From assembly GCA_021789095.1 (NCBI GenBank), contig JAJYJX010000045.1, forward strand, positions 1 to 14,621: a DNA stretch of 14,621 nt, given 5' to 3'. Below the pieces are notes generated by a model. The model made no database searches. It had not been told where the DNA came from and worked only from the letters and a program-made list of their open reading frames with translations. Positions 7,964 through 13,487 of the stretch are shown piece by piece (the stretch's first letter is position 1; every line of letters begins with the position of its first letter). This stretch comes from a bacterium (lineage in GTDB: Bacteria > JAMCPX01). A program made the position numbers and the translations under genes.

Positions 7964-9322
7964 TTAATGTTCTTTCAGGGTAAACTGAACAGGTACGACT
8001 TGTTTATTGTTATAGTAGATCACATCCGTAACAGGATGGTCAATAATATTCAGCCATGGCACCTCATCACCGGGTGTATACCCGACAGGGACATAGATGT
8101 ACGATGTAAATGTATAAATACCCTTTTTTGATTTCATCAGATTGCCGAAATCATAACCTGTATTGGCTATCTGGCCCGGATCGTTCTCGGGCGGATCCCG
8201 ACGGGTTTCATCATCCATAAAATAGAGATTCTTTGTAAAAGGTATATTTTTAGCCATTACGACCCTGTTCATCCACACACCCTGCGGCCCCGAGACAACA
8301 GCCCAGTCATAAGGGGACATATTCAAATGCTCCTGAGCAGGACTCATTTTGCCTGTGATCCTGAATCCCCCGGGGTTATTCGAATTATAAAAGTACATGC
8401 CTATTGCATTTTGATTGAAATCCGTTGATGTAACAAGCCTTGCTTTTTTCACTATGTATAACCTCTGCAGATCTATCGGTATATTGACGATCGTCGGAAA
8501 CTGGAAATAATCGTAGTAATATATACTGTCCGATAAAACAGACGGCGATTGAATGCCTAAAATGATATCCATAGAATTCGCCACCCTGCGTATGGCCCTG
8601 ACAGGCCCCTGAATATATCCGACGAGCCTTGACTTAAAATCATCCTCATTCCTGCGGAAATTGAATAAATAGGTGCTTACATCAAGCCTCATCTTGAACC
8701 TGTCAAAGATATTTATGTCTTTCCCGCCTTCTGATTCCGGGACAGCAAAGTAATCATACGATATGGGCACTTCCTTCGAAAAGCCCATCGTGTAAAATTT
8801 TCCGTAAACCCTGTCCTTTACAGGGTCGTATCTTACATATTTGACAGGCGACAAGGGCGGAGGGTCGTCTTTAAAAAAGGCGAGGTATACATAAGCATGG
8901 GCGTTATCAACCGGATCGGTCAACTCGATCTCTATAATCTTGTCCCGATGCAGATCCGTTATATTATCTATCAGTTTGATACCCGCGTCCTTTGACATGA
9001 ACACAAGCTCATCCTGCGGTGCAAGTGATGTTCTTTTTAAAGGGATGGGGTTGCCGTGCCTGTCATAGTTAAATAACCAGTTACCGTATGCATCCTGCTC
9101 GTCAATCTGGAAAGGTATTGGCTGGACTGTGTGGGTTCCATCCTTTAGAACTATTTTGTACAATCTTAAATCGCTTATATTATATCCGATAAAAGGGGCG
9201 AGCGCCGAGCCCTGTATAATAATAGGATCAAAACGCCTGTTAAACCTGTGTTCATCCGCATATATCCTTATACTTATAAACATGAAACTCAAGGCTAACA
9301 GTAATGTTGTGAACTTCTTCAT
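7964..9322 (-). CDS. Exported protein of unknown function, beta-rich
   Basis: 452 aa. I do not recognise a named family. The N-terminus is a signal peptide (MKKFTTLLLALSFMFISI..., probable cleavage near IYA-DE). The mature protein is rich in short beta-type segments and aromatic residues. It has a notable early block: PFIGYNISDLRLYKI, then IPFQIDEQDAYGNW, then LAPQDELVFMSKDAG. No cysteine occurs after the signal region, and there are no predicted internal membrane segments. The ATG at 9322 is chosen because AAGGGGTAGAG precedes it and the signal peptide begins there; an in-frame ATG at 9352 would add ten polar residues in front. It is the first gene of a leftward set with the START-like protein 14 bp downstream, suggesting a shared periplasmic or outer-membrane role. 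Confidence 0.75.
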   Translation of the reverse strand: MKKFTTLLLALSFMFISIRIYADEHRFNRRFDPIIIQGSALAPFIGYNISDLRLYKIVLKDGTHTVQPIPFQIDEQDAYGNWLFNYDRHGNPIPLKRTSLAPQDELVFMSKDAGIKLIDNITDLHRDKIIEIELTDPVDNAHAYVYLAFFKDDPPPLSPVKYVRYDPVKDRVYGKFYTMGFSKEVPISYDYFAVPESEGGKDINIFDRFKMRLDVSTYLFNFRRNEDDFKSRLVGYIQGPVRAIRRVANSMDIILGIQSPSVLSDSIYYYDYFQFPTIVNIPIDLQRLYIVKKARLVTSTDFNQNAIGMYFYNSNNPGGFRITGKMSPAQEHLNMSPYDWAVVSGPQGVWMNRVVMAKNIPFTKNLYFMDDETRRDPPENDPGQIANTGYDFGNLMKSKKGIYTFTSYIYVPVGYTPGDEVPWLNIIDHPVTDVIYYNNKQVVPVQFTLKEH

Positions 9323-9365
9323 CTCTACCCCTTGGACAAAATTAATACACACACAACAATTAAAT

Positions 9366-9463
9366 TGTCATTCCGAACCCCGGTCGGCGTCGAGGGCAGG
9401 CTTGATACGGAATCCAGCTCTTTTTAATGCCTAAAACTGGATTCCCGTTTTCACGGGAATGAC
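9366..9463. repeat. Two-hairpin GTCATTCC dispersed repeat
   Basis: The element runs from TGTCAT (9366) to ATGAC (9463). Its left half is closed by ATTCCG (9370-9375) and CGGAAT (9408-9413) around a long irregular loop. Its right half is a perfect 8-bp hairpin, ATTCCCGT/ACGGGAAT (9441-9448, 9453-9460), with a TTTC loop that is GAAA on the other strand. It is related to the element at 11915-11992. It lies in the 5' leader of the leftward operon. Confidence 0.75.
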
Positions 9464-9481
9464 GATCTTAATGACGATCTC
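9458..9481. repeat. 12-bp tandem duplication at the repeat edge
   Basis: AATGACGATCTT (9458-9469) is followed by AATGACGATCTC (9470-9481), 11 of 12 identical. It begins inside the last arm of the two-hairpin element and may be a replication-slippage or insertion scar. Confidence 0.6.
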
Positions 9482-9569
9482 TTGAGTTGTGCCAACATGT
9501 TGAATGCGTTTATACTCATTATATCTTACCATACATTATTATGTATGACTATATTAAATTTATTGTAAG
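9482..9569. other. Divergent control region, central part
   Basis: This is the gene-free centre of the 9323-9635 spacer. It contains a perfect 10-bp palindrome CAACATGTTG (9493-9502) and an inverted repeat CATACAT-TATT-ATGTATG (9530-9547). No ORF or RNA gene is seen. Confidence 0.5.
9518..9547 (-). promoter_or_regulatory. Possible leftward promoter with a dyad in its spacer
   Basis: On the minus strand a perfect TATAAT (9523-9518) has CATACA (9547-9542, 3 of 6 matches) 18 bp upstream. The inverted repeat 9530-9547 occupies the spacer and -35, as operators of spacer-binding regulators can. It would drive the exported-protein operon starting at 9322. The -35 is weak, so this is tentative. Confidence 0.4.
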
Positions 9570-9585
9570 TGTGATCTTGATCATT
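9570..9585 (+). promoter_or_regulatory. CRP/FNR-family-like operator
   Basis: TGTGATCTTGATCATT matches the E. coli CRP core TGTGATCTAGATCACA at 13 of 16 positions and contains TGATC-TT-GATCA. Its centre (9577.5) lies about 41 bp upstream of the transcription start expected from the adjacent promoter, which is class II activator spacing. The identity of the regulator is not known. Confidence 0.45.
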
Positions 9586-9612
9586 GACATACAAATATAG
9601 TTTATGTAATAA
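9584..9612 (+). promoter_or_regulatory. Promoter of the lipoprotein gene
   Basis: A perfect -35 TTGACA (9584-9589) is followed by a 17-bp spacer and TAATAA (9607-9612, 3 of 6 positions match TATAAT). The poor -10 fits a promoter that needs an activator, and a CRP-like site overlaps the -35. Confidence 0.5.
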
Positions 9613-9635
9613 TTATAAAAAAAGGAGGAAGTTTT

Positions 9636-10865
9636 ATGAAAAAAATTAACATCTTAACCGTGGTGATCATGGCTGTTGGCATAGCTGTCTTCAGCATAAG
9701 CTGCGGATCATCGAGTTCATCAGGCGGAGGTGGAGGAGGAGGAAATGTTTCAGGATCATTAAATTCACTGCCGAATGCAAACCTGACTGTTTCAAATGTC
9801 GGAGGCGCGGCAAGCCAGACATTAGGTGCAGCAAGCAAAACACCATCTTCTCCAAATCCATCCACGCTTGCATCACCAGGCGGGGCTTTAGGCGCGCTTT
9901 CTTATCTGGTATCTAATCCTAATAAGCTTGTTATAAAGCCCCAGTCCATGAAAGGCCCTGTTTTACAAGCACTCTCAAACCTAAAACTCTTGCAAGTATA
10001 CAGTGGTGCATGCCCTGGCGGCGGAACTATTAATATAGTACCAGGCTCAACATCCGGCACTGAGGTAATCACATTTAATAACTGCGTTGAAGGACCTACA
10101 ACCTTGAACGGTAGTATAACTATTAGCGCAAATAGCTCCTCTTCAACCAGTGTTAATGCTACTATTACATACTCTGCTTTTACATTTAGTGAAACAATCA
10201 GTGGCGGCTCATTTGCGGCTACATTCAACGGCAGTTTAGCTTTTGCAGGGACCGGTCTTACTGTAAACAGCACAAATATAACATTTACAGAAAACGGCTC
10301 AATCACTATAAGCGGCAGTGCAGCAAATTGGACATTCCCTGATTTTACATGTAATGAGGCAATAACGGGTACATTCAGTGGATGGGCAAGTGTAGATGAT
10401 TCATTCTCCGGCAGTCCATCAACGGTTGCAGTCAGTGGAACCGATGGAAGGGAGGAAAATGGCTCTGGCACTTCCTCAAGCGGTGGTTCTTTTGCGTATA
10501 AAGTTGGCAGTTATGGTGTATATTCATTTACTATGGCTATTACCGGTAATCCACAATCACCAACAACACTAACACTCAATGGCTCTGGTACATTTGGTGC
10601 TAATGTAACAGGAACTGTATCAGGCACTTCCTCTTGTTCTGCTTTGGCACCAACTTCCACATCATACTATGGTAAATACAGTGTTACTTTAGACAAGATT
10701 ACATTTGACAGCAGTTGTGCTTATGCGCCATCAGGCGGTACGCTGACAATAACCGCAGACAACACATGGGTGTTTGACTTCACCGCCGGCCCCGGATGCG
10801 GATGCGCTGTAGTAAAAGAAAACAACGTAACAGTGCCCCAATCTCCAATGTGCGGTCTATACTGA
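9636..10865 (+). CDS. Cysteine-rich, glycine/serine-rich lipoprotein of unknown function
   Basis: 409 aa; not a family I recognise. The lipoprotein signal ends in SISC (Cys23). It is followed by a flexible tether of five serines and seven glycines (25-36) and a low-complexity Ser/Asn/Pro region up to about 85. The main body (about 100-360) consists of short Thr/Ser/Asn/Gly strands with repeated NGS-type turns (LNGSITIS, FNGSLAF, ENGSITIS, LNGSGTF), suggesting a stacked beta structure. Eight further cysteines, including GCGC near the C-terminus, could form up to four disulfides, so the protein is expected outside the cytoplasm. A strong AAGGAGG ribosome-binding site precedes the ATG and an 11-bp terminator follows. 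The DsbA-family gene next to it could oxidise these cysteines. Outer-membrane or surface location is inferred. Confidence 0.8.
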   Translation: MKKINILTVVIMAVGIAVFSISCGSSSSSGGGGGGGNVSGSLNSLPNANLTVSNVGGAASQTLGAASKTPSSPNPSTLASPGGALGALSYLVSNPNKLVIKPQSMKGPVLQALSNLKLLQVYSGACPGGGTINIVPGSTSGTEVITFNNCVEGPTTLNGSITISANSSSSTSVNATITYSAFTFSETISGGSFAATFNGSLAFAGTGLTVNSTNITFTENGSITISGSAANWTFPDFTCNEAITGTFSGWASVDDSFSGSPSTVAVSGTDGREENGSGTSSSGGSFAYKVGSYGVYSFTMAITGNPQSPTTLTLNGSGTFGANVTGTVSGTSSCSALAPTSTSYYGKYSVTLDKITFDSSCAYAPSGGTLTITADNTWVFDFTAGPGCGCAVVKENNVTVPQSPMCGLY

Positions 10866-10887
10866 TACGAGTAAAAGATTCTTTTTT

Positions 10888-10919
10888 AAAGGGCGGCTTC
10901 CAGCCGCCCTTTGTTTTTA
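10888..10919 (+). terminator. Rho-independent terminator of the lipoprotein gene
   Basis: AAAGGGCGGCT (10888-10898), loop TCC, AGCCGCCCTTT (10902-10912): a perfect 11-bp GC-rich stem followed by GTTTTTA. It starts 22 bp after the lipoprotein stop and isolates this gene from the oxidoreductase gene. Confidence 0.95.
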
Positions 10920-10941
10920 TTAACGGCATTAAATAATCAGA

Positions 10942-10970
10942 TTGACCTTTTCAAATCTTTTACGTATAAA
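10942..10970 (+). promoter_or_regulatory. Sigma-70-like promoter of the oxidoreductase gene
   Basis: TTGACC (10942-10947), 17-bp spacer, TATAAA (10965-10970): each hexamer matches 5 of 6, with ideal spacing. The expected start, near 10977, leaves a leader of about 23 nt with a clear ribosome-binding site. Confidence 0.75.
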
Positions 10971-10999
10971 CCAATGAATATAAACTAAAAGGAGACGAT

Positions 11000-11845
11000 A
11001 TGAGATTAAAAAGTGTAGCAATAGCAGTATCACTTCTTGTCCTCAGCAGTGCTGCTGCTTATGGACTAAAGAATGAAGCAGGCCTGAAAGGAAAGGTCGC
11101 ATCCTACATGCGCAAGGCGTTAAACATCCCCGCAAATGTGAAACTCGTTGTTGGAGAAATCAAACCTTCAGAGGTGCCGGGACTGAACAAAGCAGAAGTG
11201 GACCTTTCATTGGGAGAAAGAAAACAGGTAGTGGATGTATTGATATCAAAAAACGGTAAATATCTCATTGTTGGGAAGATCTATAACATGGCAGAAGACC
11301 CGTACAAGGAAACGTGGAACAAGATTAAATTAGAAGGCTCTCCTGTAAGGGGCGCTGCCGGAGCAAAGGTAACAGTGGTGGAATTTACGGATTTTGAATG
11401 TCCTTACTGCGGCAGGGCGTACAGCACTGTCGAGGACCTGCTGCTGAAATACGCAGGCAAGATAAAGCTGGTTTACAAGAGTTTCCCGCTGCCGATGCAC
11501 CCGTGGGCGATGACAGCAGCCATCGGCGCTTATTGTGCGTATGAACAGAACCATGATGCATTCTGGTATTTCTACGATCACCTGTTCCAGGAACAGGGCT
11601 CGATTACTCCTGATAATGTCAAGGAAAAGCTCAATGGCTATGCAAAGGCGACAAAGCTCCACATGAGCAGATTCGATACCTGTCTGGACAAACAGCAGAC
11701 AAAGCCGATGGTCGACAGGGACATGAAAGAGGCAAACAGCGTCGGCGTAAATGCCACACCGACATTTGTAATAAACGGCAGAACGCTCCAGGGAGCACAG
11801 CCTGAGGAAGAATTTGTACAGACGATAAATGAGCTGCTGAAATAA
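11000..11845 (+). CDS. DsbA-family thiol:disulfide oxidoreductase, exported
   Basis: 281 aa. A signal peptide (about 4-22, cleavage near AAAYG) leads to an N-terminal domain of about 85 residues (24-108) and a DsbA-like thioredoxin domain (about 115-281). The active site is Cys134-Pro-Tyr-Cys137 in FTDFECPYCGRAY; the cis-proline is Pro254 in ATPTFVING. Two more cysteines, Cys179 (GAYCAYE) and Cys228 (FDTCLDK), are a pair often seen in this Thioredoxin_4 type. The N-terminal domain could be a dimerisation or substrate domain, as in DsbC/DsbG-like proteins. The protein should make or reshuffle disulfides in the periplasm. AAAGGAGA precedes the ATG. Its promoter lies after the upstream terminator, so it is a single-gene unit; the cysteine-rich lipoprotein next door is a candidate substrate. 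Confidence 0.9.
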   Translation: MRLKSVAIAVSLLVLSSAAAYGLKNEAGLKGKVASYMRKALNIPANVKLVVGEIKPSEVPGLNKAEVDLSLGERKQVVDVLISKNGKYLIVGKIYNMAEDPYKETWNKIKLEGSPVRGAAGAKVTVVEFTDFECPYCGRAYSTVEDLLLKYAGKIKLVYKSFPLPMHPWAMTAAIGAYCAYEQNHDAFWYFYDHLFQEQGSITPDNVKEKLNGYAKATKLHMSRFDTCLDKQQTKPMVDRDMKEANSVGVNATPTFVINGRTLQGAQPEEEFVQTINELLK

Positions 11846-11914
11846 GTTGTCTGTAAATAATTATCCCAAAAATGAATTTTAAAACAAGGAAGTTTGTGTA
11901 GTGAGCGTTCGGTT

Positions 11915-11992
11915 TGTCATTCCCACGAAAGTGGGAATCCAGAAACCTTGCAAAATTGGCAAAACTAGATACCCGTTTTCACGGGTATGACA
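11915..11992. repeat. Two-hairpin GTCATTCCC dispersed repeat
   Basis: TGTCAT (11915) to ATGACA (11992). The left hairpin is ATTCCCAC-GAAA-GTGGGAAT (11919-11938), the right hairpin ATACCCGT-TTTC-ACGGGTAT (11969-11988). On the opposite strand the right loop is also GAAA, so the element is two inverted copies of one hairpin, like a REP doublet. Three base pairs differ between the copies and all stay paired. It lies in the spacer between the oxidoreductase gene and rpe. Confidence 0.8.
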
Positions 11993-12027
11993 GGAGAATC
12001 GAATACATGCAAAAGCAAAAAGACAAA

Positions 12028-12088
12028 GTAGGGGCAGACCTGCGTGTCTGCCCTGATAATACGGGCGAACACATAGGTTCGCCCCTAC
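12028..12088. repeat. GTAGGGGC palindromic element
   Basis: Perfect 8-bp terminal inverted repeats GTAGGGGC (12028-12035) and GCCCCTAC (12081-12088). Inside are two hairpins: GGGCAGAC/GTCTGCCC (12032-12039, 12046-12053) and GGGCGAAC/GTTCGCCC (12063-12070, 12077-12084). The hairpin arms overlap the terminal repeats, so a long closed form and a two-hairpin form exclude each other. It is the second repeat in the oxidoreductase-rpe spacer. Confidence 0.8.
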
Positions 12089-12109
12089 TTCCTTGTTACA
12101 TATTCTGTG

Positions 12110-12127
12110 TTATACACATTATACACG
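12110..12127 (+). promoter_or_regulatory. Two tandem DnaA-box-like 9-mers upstream of rpe
   Basis: TTATACACA (12110-12118) fits the DnaA-box consensus TTWTNCACA; TTATACACG (12119-12127) differs at the last base. They are head to tail without a gap, 13 bp before the rpe ATG, and overlap TGTGT-TAT-ACACA (12106-12118). Control of a transcript that includes tmk and holB is inferred. The TTATAC cores could equally be -10 elements. Confidence 0.35.
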
Positions 12128-12140
12128 AAGCCTGAATAAC

Positions 12141-12800
12141 ATGAAACGCATAAAGATTGCACCGTCCTTACTGGCATGTGATTTTTCAAGACTTTCCGAG
12201 GAGATTAAAGCAGTGGAATCAGCAGGTGCCGACTTGCTGCATATAGATGTAATGGACGGACGGTTTGTACCGAATATTACCATTGGGCAGCCGGTTGTAA
12301 GCTGCATCAGAAAAACAACGAAGCTTCCTCTTGATGTTCATTTAATGATAGTCGAACCCATGGATCATATAAAAAGCTTTATAGATACAGGTGCAGATAT
12401 AATTACCGTGCATCTGGAGGCGTGCAGCCACCTGCACAAGGCAATTGCCATGATAAAGGATGCAGGCGTCAATGCGGGCGTATCACTCAATCCTGCAACA
12501 CCTGTAGTTATGCTGAAAGACATAATTGAAGAGCTTTACCTTGTACTTATAATGACTGTAAATCCAGGGTTCGGCGGCCAGAAATTCATCCATTCCACCC
12601 TGAAGAAAATTAAAGAGCTTGACACCATAAGGCATGAACTTGGCACATCCGCACTGATCGAGGTGGACGGGGGCATAACTGCCCAGAATTCAGATGCTGT
12701 TGTCAAGGCCGGAGCTGACATTATAGTGGCGGGTACTGCGGTGTTCGGAGCAAAGAGCTATAAAGATGTCATTAACAGGATGAAATCTGTCCTTACATAA
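12141..12800 (+). CDS. rpe: Ribulose-phosphate 3-epimerase
   Basis: 219 aa, normal length. Cytoplasmic TIM-barrel metalloenzyme that interconverts D-ribulose-5-phosphate and D-xylulose-5-phosphate. The motif IAPSLLACDF (6-15) is followed by metal ligands His34 and Asp36 in LLHIDVMDGRFVPN, His67 in DVHLMI, and Asp176 in IEVDGGI; NPGFGGQKF (141-149) is the phosphate-side loop. The ATG at 12141 gives the standard N-terminus; an in-frame ATG at 12093 would add sixteen unrelated residues and run through the DnaA-box-like pair. No good Shine-Dalgarno sequence precedes 12141. tmk begins 7 bp after the stop, so they are likely co-transcribed. Confidence 0.95.
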   Translation: MKRIKIAPSLLACDFSRLSEEIKAVESAGADLLHIDVMDGRFVPNITIGQPVVSCIRKTTKLPLDVHLMIVEPMDHIKSFIDTGADIITVHLEACSHLHKAIAMIKDAGVNAGVSLNPATPVVMLKDIIEELYLVLIMTVNPGFGGQKFIHSTLKKIKELDTIRHELGTSALIEVDGGITAQNSDAVVKAGADIIVAGTAVFGAKSYKDVINRMKSVLT

Positions 12801-12807
12801 TACCAGG

Positions 12808-13470
12808 ATGAACGGGAAAGGCGCATTTATCACTTTTGAAGGTATCGACGGCTCTGGCAAAACAACCCAGCTTGAATTGCTCTATAAAGAGTTGTTATCG
12901 AGAAAGGTCGATGTAATCAAAACCCGCGAGCCTGGCGGAACAATACCCGGAGAAAGGATCAGGAACCTGCTTTCCGATAAACAATTCAATATGGAACCTG
13001 TCACAGAGCTTTTGTTGTTCTTCTCAAGCAGGGTACAGCTTATAGAAGAATTAATAAAACCTGCGTTAAAAACCGGTAAAACAGTCCTGTGTGACAGATT
13101 CCACGATGCAACTGTCGCATATCAGAGCTACGGCAGGGGGCTCAGCATGGATATGGTAACAACGCTTGAAAAGGCCTTTGTTTTACCCGTGAAACCGGAC
13201 AGGACATTCCTTCTTGACTGCCCTTATGAGGTTGCAAAGAACAGGATGTCTGCAAGAAATTACAAAACCCGCATCGAGACGATGGACAGGGCATTTTTCG
13301 ACAGGGTAAGGCAGGGCTATTTAAACATTGCAAAGTCAGAGCCTGACAGGATAGTTGTGGTAGATGCAACCGGGACCATAGAAGACGTGCACCGGTATAT
13401 CAAGGACGATTTCTTCTCATGGGCACCCCCTCACCTTTCTCCTCTCCCCTTAGGGGAGAGGGAGGAGTGA
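12808..13470 (+). CDS. tmk: Thymidylate kinase with repeat-derived C-terminal tail
   Basis: 220 aa. Phosphorylates dTMP to dTDP with ATP, essential for DNA synthesis. P-loop FEGIDGSGKTTQ (10-21); TREPGGT (39-45); CDRFHDATVAYQ (95-106), the DR(Y/F) dTMP-binding motif; LLDCP (about 134-138); an Arg/Lys-containing lid around NRMSARNYKTR. Pro207 to Glu220 (PPHLSPLPLGEREE) and the stop codon are encoded by a palindromic dispersed repeat (13426-13475), so these 14 residues are not part of the ancestral enzyme. The kinase fold appears complete before them. The start is 7 bp after rpe, with only a weak CAGGA before the ATG. holB follows after 17 bp. Confidence 0.95.
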   Translation: MNGKGAFITFEGIDGSGKTTQLELLYKELLSRKVDVIKTREPGGTIPGERIRNLLSDKQFNMEPVTELLLFFSSRVQLIEELIKPALKTGKTVLCDRFHDATVAYQSYGRGLSMDMVTTLEKAFVLPVKPDRTFLLDCPYEVAKNRMSARNYKTRIETMDRAFFDRVRQGYLNIAKSEPDRIVVVDATGTIEDVHRYIKDDFFSWAPPHLSPLPLGEREE

Positions 13471-13475
13471 GGGGG
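13426..13475. repeat. CCCCCTCAC palindromic repeat spanning the tmk stop codon
   Basis: Outer arms CCCCCTCAC (13426-13434) and GTGAGGGGG (13467-13475). Inner stem CCTCTCCCC-TTA-GGGGAGAGG (13440-13460), with unpaired 5-base stretches between them. This C/T- then G/A-rich palindrome is a recognisable dispersed-repeat style. It supplies the last 14 tmk codons, the tmk TGA, and the purine-rich leader that may serve as the holB ribosome-binding site. Confidence 0.8.
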
Positions 13476-13487
13476 AAAGATATAACC

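Noticed and set aside
9902-10471. Long open frame on the minus strand inside the lipoprotein gene
   Set aside because: It is a shadow of the repetitive Thr/Ser/Asn-rich plus-strand gene. The plus gene has a promoter, ribosome-binding site, signal peptide and terminator; the opposite frame has none.
11915-12088. CRISPR array
   Set aside because: The repeats are two different palindromic elements, not several identical units with regular spacers, and there are no cas genes.
12110-12127. Replication origin
   Set aside because: Only two DnaA-box-like 9-mers, no AT-rich unwinding region with further boxes, and no dnaA, dnaN or gyrase genes nearby.
11914-12135. Small plus-strand open frame in the spacer before rpe
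   Set aside because: It is a translation of two palindromic repeats (a MSFPRKWESRN-type peptide), a common false gene call.
13419-13487. Upstream in-frame start for holB
   Set aside because: The added residues are translated from the dispersed repeat inside tmk; homologous sequence begins at MSLLDIKGQ (13488).
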